Shown here in pieces: positions 9,727-19,533 of a DNA stretch of 40,091 nt. The DNA is taken from contig JAUCBJ010006571.1 in the NCBI GenBank assembly GCA_032718475.1, positions 1 to 40,091 on the forward strand, written 5' to 3'. Each line of letters opens with the position of its first letter. The stretch's first letter is position 1. Source of the stretch: Nemertoderma westbladi (taxonomy: Eukaryota; Xenacoelomorpha; Nemertodermatida; Nemertodermatidae). The notes below the pieces were generated by a model, which had not been told where the DNA came from, did not search any database, and saw only the letters and a program-made list of their open reading frames with translations. A program made the position numbers and the translations under genes.

Positions 9727-10359
9727 AGGTGAGGGGGGGGAGGAGCCCTTTCCTTGCACAGTATATTGACCTCCACTCGGCTACCTCAGACAACTATGCA
9801 GCGCAACTAGACAGACAACCAATATAATCAACTCACCTTCCTTCACCCTAATTGGTTGTCAGGCTAGCAGCTGCGTTAGCTTAGGGTAGCTGTGTCAATG
9901 TACGGTAATATACTGTAGTAAATGTAACCCATTGCTACTGCCAATGGTGTTCTATACTAATTTAGTATAGAACGCCATGCTACTGCCCAGCCTAACTGGT
10001 TCATTCCATTACATTAAATACTAAAATAATACGTCGTTCTGGAATGAATATTTATGACATTGGCTTCTGCTATCCGTTCGTTGACTACCATCAATCATCA
10101 AGGGCCCTCCTATTTTGTTTCAATTGAATACTACTCTAATCGGGAATGCTTTATGAATGGTGGGTGCTATGTGTACAAATATTTATTTTATTGATCAGCC
10201 AGAAATAAATAAATGAGGATGTTATATCAGTAAGATCCAGGACCTGTTGGGACCACGACAGCTGCCCCGGTTGCCCCTCCCTCCCCCATCATACCGGTAG
10301 CTAAATAATCATAATAAAAAATAATAAGAAATAATACTTTTGGTTTTGTTTTATTTTAG
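9727..10359. other. COQ2 intron 3' part with hairpins
   Basis: No coding frame. GACAACCAAT near 9820 pairs with ATTGGTTGTC near 9855. A tight hairpin lies at 9949-9973 (GTTCTATACTA, loop ATT, TAGTATAGAAC). The stretch ends in a T-rich tract and TTTTAG at 10359. Confidence 0.5.
9949..9973. repeat. Perfect 11-bp hairpin
   Basis: GTTCTATACTA pairs with TAGTATAGAAC around a 3-base loop. One more imperfect pair block (GGTGT/ACGCC) extends it outward. Confidence 0.85.
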
Positions 10360-10514
10360 TCTCGTTGCTTATAGTTGTAGTCAGTCAACAGATCTACGCG
10401 ATAGACCTCACAGACAAGAGCGATTGCGAACGCATCTACGCTTCGACAATGGATATACAAGCAATGGGTTGTCTAGGGTTATTTGTCAGTTCGATAATAA
10501 AAGGAATATTTTAA
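10360..10514 (+). CDS. COQ2: COQ2-like prenyltransferase, last coding exon
   Basis: The exon starts after a pyrimidine-rich acceptor (TTTGTTTTATTTTAG) with two bases that complete the codon left open by the donor at 6371, so the phase agrees across the 3988-base intron. It encodes a membrane helix (SLLIVVVS), then QQIYAIDLTDKSDC, which matches the C-terminal loop of COQ2 (HQIYTLDIHRPEDC in human), then a last helix (MGCLGLFVSSIIKGIF) and a TAA stop at 10512. In known COQ2 proteins the loop lies between the last two transmembrane segments, close to the C-terminus. The tail is shorter than in human. I see no frame damage, so the gene looks functional even though the intron is invaded by transposons. 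A possible poly-A signal AATAAA is at 10794. Confidence 0.78.
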
Positions 10515-11081
10515 TATTATTCGATGACTGTAGTTACTGTATATAACAAATATATAGTGAGTATATATATACACTGCCTAGGTATTTGATTTATACCGAT
10601 TAATACGTTATAGTTAACAATGAAACAGTAAAGACATAACATAAGTAATTATTGTTTATTTCTAACATTATTACATGCTGCTAGTTCCTCACTGTAACTT
10701 CGTTACATTATTGTGTAAAAAGTAGCGTTTTTCAGCGTTACGTCATGACCTAGTGTATATTATGTATCGAGTGAGCGCAGCGAGGATTACATAAATAAAC
10801 GAGGTTCATACACGCTGAATAGTGCCATTTTCGCACAATGGTGTGCGCAATTTTGTTACATTATGTCAACTTCTCGACATTCTGTATGCTTAGTTATTAA
10901 CTTTAGTATTGCAAAATGTTTATTTTGATGAAATGCAATTAATTGCAGTTACTGAAACAACTGCACGGTAAATAATTTTACACTTAGTCTAGAATGACTA
11001 TCATGACTGGAGAATTCCTCAACACCTGTTCTAGAAATTGATTGTTACTATCCATCCTATCCGCGTTTAAAACAGGCTTTA
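10515..11081. other. COQ2 3' flank, no gene seen
   Basis: AT-rich region with AATAAA at 10794-10799 as a possible COQ2 poly-A signal. No coding frame or RNA gene recognised. Confidence 0.4.
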
Positions 11082-11089
11082 GCTGAGTC

Positions 11090-11490
11090 CAGAGGCGTAG
11101 CGAAGGGGAAGAATGTTCCCCCGGGCGCACTCACCCAGGGGCGCTGAAATGTCAGGGAAAATGTCAGGGAATTCTGGTAAAAATAGGACAAATCAGTGAA
11201 AATTCAGGGATTGTGATACAGTATTTACAGGACATGTGTCATAAGCGAAAAAATTTGGAAAAATTTTCTCTGCTCGCTTCGCTAGCCATTCTATATATTA
11301 TAAGCGCACTACTACTGTATATCAAACTTGTGTAAAATATATTTGATATAGTTACAGTATACTGTTATATATATAATATTTAAGAAAACAACGTCATAAA
11401 GAAAAGTTAAAAATTATTGAAGGTAGGGGGGGGGGGGGAGGCATCTCATCTTTATTCCCTTGGGCGCCAGAAGGGTTCGCTACTCCTCTG
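11090..11490. mobile_element. hAT-type non-autonomous element (401 bp)
   Basis: The left end CAGAGGCGTAGCGAA (11090) and the reverse complement of the right end CAGAGGAGTAGCGAA (11490) agree at 14 of 15. The flanks are GCTGAGTC (11082-11089) and GCTGGGTC (11491-11498), an 8-bp target duplication with one mismatch. CAG-type ends plus an 8-bp duplication are hAT traits. The interior is non-coding and holds a run of 13 G at 11426-11438. GGGCGC boxes lie near both ends. Confidence 0.75.
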
Positions 11491-11955
11491 GCTGGGTCTT
11501 CCATTGAATTTGCGGATCCTTATTATATCGGCCAATGAAATAAAGTTAAAAAAAATATTGAAAAATTTGGAATTTTTTATAAAAATCCCGTTACTAAAAA
11601 TCCAACTAACTCCTATACAAGAAGGATGTGGCATCAGCAATGCTCATAGCAACAAAGATCTACTTCAGCAAAATCTCGATGGAGTCAGCAGAACGATCTG
11701 TTGTTAATCCATCATATGGTTGGGTGCTCAATCAAAACTCGAACTTAGACCATATCCACCGCACCAGAGCTTTATATAGGTAGAGATATTCTTCGGCGTG
11801 AGTAAATGGGTCCTCAACTGAAATGTCATCGATAACCATCGGGATTGTGGTGGGATTAATATATCTGGACTAAGTAAGAGGCAGGAGGCCGGATTTAGAT
11901 TGTGGGAGGCCCTAGGCCATAACTTTATGGGAGGCCCCCTAATAAACTTTTTTAA

Positions 11956-11983
11956 GGGGGGGGGGGGGGGGGGGGGGGGGGGG
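11956..11983 (+). repeat. G28 homopolymer
   Basis: The longest poly-G run in the window, placed after CTTTTTTAA. Confidence 0.9.
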
Positions 11984-12119
11984 TAGTCCTTCCGGCTTAG
12001 ATAAATCTATTTAGTTCTCAAGTTATAATGGAATCTATGTCTGCCAATTTGTCCGCCAAAATGTAACCGAGAAACTAGCCATATAGAAAATCCCCGTAAT
12101 GAAAATGTTAGCTCGGTGG

Positions 12120-12173
12120 TAGGGAGTTGAGGCGGCGCAAACGTAACAATAAGCCGGCATAGCATTATTAATG
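12120..12173 (+). mobile_element. LINE 3'-end remnant
   Basis: GGGAGTTG, a short variable stretch, then AATAAGCCGGCATAGCATTA resembles 22779-22835, where the same wording closes the RT frame of a LINE (last codons GDREL). Only the tail is recognisable here. Confidence 0.5.
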
Positions 12174-12611
12174 CACGCTACTATGAAGGATGTCAAATAT
12201 AGATTGATATACTTGATAAATCAGACATAAACTGTCTTATTTATTAACTAGAGAGCTGTTTATTTGGATTCAAAATCGGCTGTTATTAGATCTAGTTTCT
12301 ATTCTTGCCAAGAATAGAAATCTTCGCCCGCCCATTAATTCTAATATATTCCTCTACCGTAACTGACGGTAACGGTAACTTTATCTGATATGCGAAGAAT
12401 AATTATTCGTTAACGGAAATAATACCGGTGTTCTGCTAGATTAGCATTAAGTACTATTAATATCGATTATTGGTCCTCTGCATATAAAAACTTGTTAATT
12501 ACAATTTACAAAATAAAAAATTATTTCCAGTAAAAATATTGAATTCAGTTTAAGAGTCAGACAATCACTATTCATAGATTATTGCACTCATTTACGATCG
12601 AGTTAATAAAC

Positions 12612-13690
12612 TCAACTGAACGGATTGGGGAAGGCGAACTGTTCTAGGTGTAACATCTGGGTGAGGACCCCGGTGTAAATGAGTTCGGGATAGTAAACCC
12701 CGACGCCCCGACGGATGGACTCCCCCAACAACTTCCCGTAATCCGCATCGCAAGAGATGATCGCGCAAATTATCGACCGTTTAGTTGCGGAGCGGGGCGC
12801 CACAGGCAGGGCGTCCAGCATGACGCCCCCAGCGGCCTCCACGATACCCCTTATATAAACCGCGGAGGGCCGCACCCCCGCCGTCACGTAGAACCCCATC
12901 CCGTCCAGCAGCCGCTTACCCGAGGCGCGACCACTGGCCTCCTCCACGGTGCACCCGTACTGCGCCTCCGCCGCGGGGTCCCGCAGCAGGAAGCGCTCCT
13001 CGGGAACGCGTCCACTCTGAGCCGCCTCGCACGCCTCCAGCCACGACGGGGTCACGACGAACCGACAACTCGAGATACAAGTCATAAACTTAACAGTCCG
13101 AACAACTCGATCGGCTACCAGATGAGTGGCGTCGGCAGCGCGTGCAGCCAACGCGAAACCTAACCTAGAGATCGCGTGCTTAACACGACCGCTAGTCGCC
13201 TCATCGACTCCGGTAATCACGATTCGCACGTCGGACGCAACGCCCGAACGTGGCGATGCCCGGGCACTACCCCCATTATTGCTCTTTAACCGTTTGCACG
13301 GCGGTCTCGTTGATTCCTCCCCGTTGTTGTTAAAGAGACGGAGATCGTAAGCGGCGCAGTAGCGATCGTACTCGGAGCGCGACACGCGTATCGGATTGGT
13401 CCAGGGACCCATGAACGCACCCATCATACGGGTGTCCACGAGGAAGGGGTCCGGATGGGTGTAGGTCTGGTAGCGTTGGTGCGAGTGCTGACTCAGGGGT
13501 TCCACCCGCCCGTGTAGCAGGTCGCACAGCCACTGCAGGTTGACCACAGGGACCCGCCACTCGATGGCTTTGCTGTACTTGAGGCCCTCCTTGTTGAGGC
13601 TGATCAGCACCGTATTCTGTTTGCTGAAGTAGCCGGTGTAGAGCGCGCCGACCTGCATTACCATAAGTTTAACTCTTTCGCGGTCTTGAC
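12612..13690 (-). CDS. PAXIP1: PAXIP1 exon 3: BRCT4-BRCT6 and stop
   Basis: Acceptor TTAATATTTTAG, then two bases finishing a Gly codon. It begins QDRERVKLMVMQVGALYTGY, equal in length to the vertebrate counterpart; the in-frame Met at 13664 is internal. It carries most of BRCT4 (with WRVPVVNLQWL), a divergent linker, BRCT5 (THLVADRVVRTVKFM, then TPSWLEAC) and BRCT6 (ISCDADYGK, GVYYPELIYTGVLTQ). TGA stop at 12612-12614. In vertebrates the BRCT5-6 pair reads phospho-Ser-Gln peptides. Confidence 0.92.
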
Positions 13691-16600
13691 CTAAAATATT
13701 AATTATAATTTATTAATTAGATATTGGTCACCAATCAACGGCTTTTTCCAATAAATTAAATGTTTTTTTCACAATTTTTTTGTCACTCGAATATAATATA
13801 TTAATTTTCACTAAAATGTATTTTATTCTTAAATTGTTACTTTTTCGCTCGAATTTACTCCAAAATCGGGAGAAAAAGTTGCACTTTTTCCCCTAGGGAA
13901 AAAAAGTAACCCATAGGATTGCATTGATTTTACTTTCTTTCCCGGCTAAAAAAGTAAAATAAAATATTTTTTGTGGAATTTCTTAAATAGTACTACATGT
14001 TTTGTAAGATCATCGACGTAGAAAAGGTTTGCAAGTAATTTGAGCAAAATCCATTCAAACGCTCAAAAGTTATGCAACTTTAGTGTCTGCCCCGCGTGGC
14101 GAACTCCAAAACGGAACACAATATCCAATATTGGTTTATGTAGTTAAGCGGCTCTCTAGTTACGTAATAAATATTCGAGAACACTAAATTATTTAACATT
14201 GAGTTAAGGCAGCATCAGGAGTTGAAGAGTAGAATAATTGGAATCGCAGTAACTATGGAAGCAATATAGTAAAATATTGCAGTTAAATTTATTTTGTACC
14301 ACTCCAAAGTATATCACTCTATGTTTTATTAAAGAATTGAGAAACAACAAAAAATACCAATTTAAGAATACAATTACGTATTACATGGGGAAATAACGTA
14401 GAACATATTTTTTTCAATATAATTTTCGACCATTTATTATCCTCGCTGACGTCAGGTAAATAAAATACCTCGAGAATAGAGAAAAAAAGTAATACTTTTT
14501 TCCCATTGAATAAATAATTATTTTTATCGCCAAAAAAATGTAACCTGTTCTAATGACGTTAGTTTATTGTTTTGGTTAGAATAAAGTGCCACTGTGACTG
14601 ATCCTTTCCTTTAATAATTGATAATTAATATATTTATAGCGGAAACTGAATGTTTGGGTGATTTTTGACGCCCTTTGATTAATATTATAAATGATTTGTT
14701 GGTGTTGGTATTATTAAATATTAAATAAATTAATATACCATAAACAATGCCACTATTGCTTATTTATTTAACCATCGGCGCTTTTTGCCACCACGAAAAT
14801 AATGTCAGATATTAAAGATAATTCAATAAACTTTAGACTCATACACTCATAGTTGATACAGTTATAAGAACACGAGGCTCGAATTCGCGAAAAAATTAAG
14901 AACATTCTAAGAACAACTTGAGGCTCAGATTCCACAAAGTGAGTTAAGTAAAATTGATAAGCCCCAGATGCAGAGAAATCAAATATTGTACTGGCAGTTC
15001 CATAGTCTGACATTTAGTGTTACAGTATACCCCTACTGTAAATGTTTCAGTTTCATTACACCTGTAGACCTACTGCAGTACTGTACCTACAGTACTGTAC
15101 TGTAGTTCACTAACAACAGCTGAACAGTACTGCAGTAGGCCTACTGTAATCAGACAATGTATGATACTTACAGTACAGTATGCCTACTGTAATGCAAGAA
15201 CAGTTTAAGAACATTTGGGGCTGAAAGTTCGAGATATTTTAAGAACATGAGGCTCGGCAAAATTCTACTGGAAAAAAAGAATAAAGGAAAAAAAGTGTAT
15301 TTACTTGAGGTTAATTCCTTCACTCTAATGGAGTAATTAGGGTGATACCGGTAGCTTACCAAGGCTGATTAGTGATTCTGATTATAATATTATAGTGAAT
15401 ATAGCGAATATTATATATTGATCTATTGGCGGGGAGGTAACCGAGACGACCTTAAAAGAACTTCAAGTTTCAGGTTAAGTTTTCAGGCCAATAGCTCATA
15501 CGTTTTCACCTGAAACAGTCTTGCTCCATCAGTCAATTAAAAATAACCCAATATTGTGTGGATTTGTTATTTAGTCCTGGAAAAAGTAACATAAGTAAAT
15601 ATAAACTGACCCTGGAATCCGCATATGGCGATAATGTGATTGCGACAGGGGCCGTGTTCGGGGGAGAATGGGGGCGGGAAGTGGAGCGCGTGCGAGGGAG
15701 GCGTCATCAGTCGGCAGGATAGACAATCGTTGAGCCAATGAGCCGTGACCAATCGCTTACCGTCCGCGAGAGCTTGGCGGACTACCGGGGAGGTCTGGTT
15801 GGCGCAGACAACGTGCGTGACGCGAGCGGAATAGACGGAGACCGTCTCGCCGCAGTGAGCCCGCACCGTCCGACACCAGGACTCCAACTGGCTCGGCTCG
15901 ATGAGACAGGGGTAGTCGACGAGGAGGAATACGCAGGCCATGAGACAGCCCTCGGGGGGCACGGGGGGCTGATGGGCGAGGTAGACGGGGGGACTGGGGG
16001 GCGCGGGCGGCTGGGGGGCGCTCTTAGGTAGGATGGAAGGACAAGCGGTATCCACTGCACTCTTAGGGCTTTTAGCGGTGGAGCGGTTCAACTTCTTCTT
16101 CTTTACGACTTTGTTCTTCATGGCCTCCAACGCCTCCGCTATCCTCCTATCGTCTGCATCTTTCTCGCTCACCGCAATCTGCCTCTGCCTCTCCCGTTCT
16201 TCCTTCTCCTCCCGAATCTTCCGCTCCTCTTCTTCTCTTAACCCCGTTTCCAACTCCTCTTTAACTTTCTCTTCTCTCAACTTTTTCTCGATTTTCTCCA
16301 ACTCTATCTCGACCTCGGCTTCCTGCTCGGCTTTCATATCGACTTCATCGAGAAGCAGATCTACGTCGTAGTCGCACTCCGGGAGCTTCTGACCGGATTC
16401 TACGGAATCCTCCACCCAATCCGGTGTAACCATGGCGACGGCCCCGTCGCCACGCAAGGCAACACAACGCTGGTACTCCGCGCCGCGTTTCACACCGCAG
16501 ACGACGTGCGTTGCCCCTGGCGACCCGGGCGGCACGCAACTGCCCCCGAAGTAGGTTATCATCGCCCACAGTTTATCACGGTCCGTAGAAGTTGTTCCGG

Positions 16601-17695
16601 CTAGATGGGCCGCGACACCGGAGAACAGCTGGTCGGAATCCGGCCGGAAGGCAGCGAGCGGCAGCCGGCGACAGGCGCGGGCTGATAGAGTGGCCCAGCG
16701 GGAGGTCACCACTGGTACGTCGTGCACCTAAAAATAAACAGATGGGTAAGAAATAACAACCAAACCGAAAATTGTTTAAATTTCTATATGACAAGGCCTA
16801 AATTAATATTTTAAGGTAAATTAATACAGTAATACCAATAATTACAAATTAAGGGTGTAAACTACAGAACTAGTGTTTAAAATTGATCAGATCAGGATCA
16901 AACTGTTCAGCATTTTAGGGATCGGGAGTTCTTAAAGTTATTAGTAGGCCTATATCCCTATACATACAGTTTTCTATGTGGATGTTGGTGTACGAAAGGG
17001 GTTTTGGACAACACAATAATGATTTAGGCGGCACGCCCTACACAAATAAAATAAATAATTTATAAATAAAATATTTGTACAGTACCAGTGAACCAGTCAG
17101 TACTATAGTCTGATAGTGTGATAAAATGATAGAAAAAAATAATTTATAGTTGATTACAGGTTACAGGATGGTTTACTGAAGTATACTTATACACAACAGC
17201 ACAAGCTGACAAGGCACAACACAAGGCTGCAAGGGCACTAAAATAATTTACCAAATTAAAAAAAAGAATATTAACAATCAAATAAAAAGTAGGCCTATGA
17301 CAGTAGGCCTATGGGCTATGGCATGGCTGTCTGGCTGTAAAAGCAGAAGGGGCAACATAGATCAGTAAAAATTAAAAAGAAGCCCATTGCATTGCACTGG
17401 CTGATTGATGTCTGCCTGTCAGAATAGGCTGATAGGTATATTTTAAAATTCTGAACTTAAATTACAGAATTACCTCCCGCAACTCTGACAGTTGCTCGTG
17501 GTTGGGGTCGTCGCAGATCCCGTGTGTCGCGAACGTGAGGTAACTCTCCTCGGAAGCGCCGTGTCTCCTGAGCAACTCATCTATATCGCTCGAGATTGAG
17601 CCCAAAATGTAGAACTTGACACCGGTAAATATTGGTTCGGTTACGGTATCTGTATGTGAAGAAATGTCATCTGTTAATTCAGTAGCCGCGGCCAT
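12612..17695 (-). CDS. PAXIP1: PAX-interacting protein 1 (PTIP), complete 3-exon gene
   Basis: PTIP is a nuclear six-BRCT scaffold that joins the KMT2C/KMT2D H3K4 methyltransferase complex and binds phosphorylated DNA-damage proteins such as 53BP1. Coding exons are 17695-17474, 16727-15611 and 13690-12612; together they make exactly 806 codons including the stop (805 residues). Order: BRCT1 (about 20-100), BRCT2 (about 108-190), a Glu/Lys/Arg-rich probable coiled coil (about 200-290), a Pro-rich link (about 313-333), BRCT3 (about 335-425), BRCT4 (about 437-515), BRCT5 (about 600-685), BRCT6 (about 703-790). The C-terminal YTGVLTQM closely matches vertebrate PTIP (LTGVLTQT). The glutamine-rich middle of the vertebrate protein (1069 residues in human) is replaced by the charged linker. 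The exons are strikingly GC-rich for this locus. MDC1 shares the C-terminal BRCT pair but lacks BRCT1-4. Confidence 0.92.
14572..14590 (+). repeat. Dispersed 19-mer, copy 2
   Basis: GTTTATTGTTTTGGTTAGA, with AACCTGT-TAAT upstream as at 7730. It lies in PAXIP1 intron 2. Confidence 0.7.
15061..15195. repeat. CAGTACTG/AGGCCT palindrome-rich tract
   Basis: Overlapping words TGCAGTACTGTAC, ACAGTACTGTACTG, CAGTACTGCAGTAGG and GTAGGCCTAC. Many are self-complementary, so the strand could form several alternative hairpins. Confidence 0.7.
15611..16727 (-). CDS. PAXIP1: PAXIP1 exon 2: end of BRCT1 to start of BRCT4
   Basis: Acceptor TTTATTTTTAG before GTG; donor after CCAGG, then GTCAGT. It reads VHDVPVVTSRW (end of BRCT1), a full BRCT2 (LWAMITYFGGSC, VTPDWVEDSVESG), about 90 residues very rich in Glu, Lys and Arg, a Pro-rich link, then BRCT3 (THVVCANQTSPVV, VTAHWLNDCL) and RNHIIAICGFQ leading into BRCT4. 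It is one uninterrupted 1117-base frame. The residues TAHWLN and ALHFP are strongly PTIP-like. Confidence 0.93.
16728..17473 (-). other. PAXIP1: PAXIP1 intron 1
   Basis: 746 bases, donor GTAATT after GAG, acceptor TTTATTTTTAG. AT-rich with several TAGGCCTAT palindromes; no coding content. Confidence 0.85.
17474..17695 (-). CDS. PAXIP1: PAXIP1 exon 1: N-terminus and first half of BRCT1
   Basis: ATG at 17695 in the context CAGATTATGG. It encodes 74 residues: an acidic Thr/Ser-rich start, then FTGVKFYILGSI, which fits the first strand of PTIP BRCT1, and ending ELRE before the GTAATT donor. Joining to exon 2 gives REVHDVPVV against REVFDLPVV in human. Confidence 0.88.
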
Positions 17696-18230
17696 AATCT
17701 GATCATGGGTTAGTCAGTTAGTGGTTAGTTACAGTACGGTACCGGTCTGCCGGTACTTAGTACAGTAGTACTGTAGTACAGTATGCAGGGCAGGTATGCA
17801 GAAGGCTACTCTGGTGTCAGTGCAGCAGTGCCTTGCCTCAGCCAGTCAGCTAAAGAGTTCACTGGGCCGATCACCGATGTTCAATGTTGTGATGCGATAG
17901 CCTACCGAACCGGGTACAGGGGTAACCTACAGAAATTCTTCATACCACCAATCCCAATCCACCATAACTGCCATACCAGCATACAGCCATATAAACTATA
18001 AATATATACACATACTGACACCACATACAGACATACTGCTGTCCTGCAGTACTGATAGCACATAGCTGCATACAGGCATAGGCCTACCCACCGCGATACT
18101 GCGGCTTGGTTGCTCCCTTTCTCATTTTATTCCATTTCTGAACAACTTATTACAATAGAATTCTTAATGCAGCTGCTTCGAGCATGCCGATTATACAGTA
18201 GATAGATAAATTGAAGATGAAGAATAATCA

Positions 18231-18250
18231 GGGGGGGGGGGGGGGGGGGG
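18231..18250 (+). repeat. G20 homopolymer
   Basis: Twenty consecutive G, followed by CTTGCCCCCTCCC. Confidence 0.9.
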
Positions 18251-18381
18251 CTTGCCCCCTCCCTAGCGAAAGGTAATGTGGCAAATCCGTACCAGTGGGT
18301 ACCGACTTTTGCTCGACGAAAACGACGAACTGTAGCTTGTTTCCGAAACGTCTTCTGTCGCAGTGGCGTGCAGAAGGGGGT

Positions 18382-18403
18382 GGGGGGGGGGGGGGGGGGG
18401 GGG
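18382..18403 (+). repeat. G22 homopolymer
   Basis: Twenty-two G preceded by GGGGGT, within a CAGTGGCGTGCAG-type repeat. Confidence 0.9.
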
Positions 18404-18720
18404 AGGGACGGCCCCGGGCGCCACCTTCCAAGGGGCGCCAAAATTTGAACAGCAGTGGCATCATAGCCAGCTGATAGTATAATGGTGGTTCCAAGTTTGG
18501 CTTATTGATGCTAGAAATTTAGTCAATTCACCATACAAACATAGTAGTTTGCTTCTGTATTGGTTGCATCGCCGCGTTCAGCACTGTCCACATTGCACAT
18601 GTGAAGGTGTCACTGGTGAGAAGGTAGATGTCTCCAGCAATTGGTCCATGGTTTGGTCACTGGAAATATCTCCATTGGTAAGTTCAGTGGCTTGGTGGTT
18701 TAAGGCATGTGTAAGTAAAT

Positions 18721-19533
18721 GTGGCTGTGAAAGCGAAAAGGTACCTTAAGGTGAAAATGAGGTTTTGAGTTAGATATTGCATGTGATTGGCCAACATCTC
18801 AGCTCTCTAATGAGCTATAAATCATCCTGATTGGAAGAAGTACATCAAGAGTTATTAGAATTTAAGTATTGGCAAGACAACCAGATGGAAAATATACTAT
18901 TATGAGTAAATCGCATTTAAAGTTTTTGTTGTATTTTAATAGTCGTAGAGGGATTACTTACAAAATATCTTGAAAGTGAGTTTGCTAAATTGGAGTGGGG
19001 CGGGGGTTGTGTTGTGATGTTGAGGCTTGAGGGGCAAAATGTGTAACAGGAATGTGCATTAGCAAACTAATGAACAACTATGCGGCCTTTTTTTTCTAGC
19101 CTGGGACTTCGAGCAGCACGTGAACAACTATGCTGGGTTTTTATCTAGTCTGGGACTCCGAGCAGTACAGCCTAAGAGACCGATTGACAAGCAAACATAT
19201 TGAAAATAACTGGAAGACAGTTTTCTATTGGAATAATAAGGCATATAAATTAATTTATAAGAGTAAATCTACATAGAACACCATAATATCTATTGGGAAT
19301 GAAATTTAAGTTTCAAAACTTCTGACAACCCTCAATCAAAGCTGACTATCTCCAAAACTAAGCTAGCTGTTAACATACCGTTAACAGATTTGGATTCCTC
19401 ATTAAAAACTGCATATATCACATTGAAAATAAAAAAATTGAAAATTTTGACTTGAAAATTTGATTTTTCTTTAAATGCGATTTTCTCAAAACGTCATTTT
19501 CACCTTAAGGTACCTTTTCGCTTTCACCGCCAC
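18721..19533. mobile_element. 813-bp element with 49-bp terminal inverted repeats
   Basis: The left end 18721-18769 and right end 19485-19533 are inverted copies matching at 47 of 49 bases; both contain AAAGCGAAAAGGTACCTTAA. AAAT flanks each side (18717-18720 and 19534-19537), suggesting a 4-bp target duplication. The interior has no coding frame and holds a 50-bp tandem duplication at 19071-19167. It is a non-autonomous DNA transposon of unknown superfamily. Confidence 0.82.
19071..19167 (+). repeat. 50-bp tandem duplication inside TIR element
   Basis: TGAACAACTATGC starts at 19071 and 19121; each copy continues to CTAG-CTGGGACT-CGAGCAG. Two copies with several mismatches. Confidence 0.85.

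Larger units (their letters stand above)
11499..12611. other. Intergenic between convergent COQ2 and PAXIP1
   Basis: No gene. It contains GGCCGGATTTAGATTG-type repeat DNA near 11890, the G28 run and a short LINE 3'-end remnant near 12120. TTTATT at 12240 and 12259 would read AATAAA on the minus strand, so these are possible PAXIP1 poly-A signals about 350 bases past its stop. Confidence 0.45.
13691..15610 (-). other. PAXIP1: PAXIP1 intron 2
   Basis: Donor GTCAGT at 15610, acceptor TTTTAG at 13691, 1920 bases. AT-rich, with many AAAAGTAA/TTACTTTT inverted words, the 14572 dispersed repeat and the CAGTACTG palindrome tract near 15060-15195. No coding content. Confidence 0.85.
17696..18720. other. 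PAXIP1 upstream region with poly-G repeats
   Basis: It presumably holds the PAXIP1 promoter and 5' UTR, but no TATA box or initiator is clear. It contains a CCGGTAC/GTACCGG and AGTACTGTAGTACAGTA palindrome cluster at 17730-17785, two poly-G runs, and a CAGTGGCGTGCAG plus CCCCGGGCGCC block (18361-18450). That block is related to the hAT-like end at 11090. Confidence 0.4.

Noticed and set aside
9727-10340. Structured RNA gene in the hairpin-rich stretch
   Set aside because: Hairpins are isolated and AT-rich, with no tRNA or snRNA-like boxes.
11417-11707. 96-codon plus-strand frame
   Set aside because: It starts in the poly-G run of the hAT-like element and crosses its right end; not a gene.
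12612-13664. The C-terminal BRCT pair as MDC1
   Set aside because: The upstream exons add four more BRCT domains in PTIP order and the splice phases join exactly; YTGVLTQM and the BRCT3-4 wording fit PTIP.
15738-16371. Long frames opposite PAXIP1 exon 2
   Set aside because: Antisense shadows of the GC-rich, Glu/Lys-rich coding exon.
18127-18494. Minus-strand frames with long proline runs
   Set aside because: The prolines come from poly-G homopolymers; the rest has no protein character.
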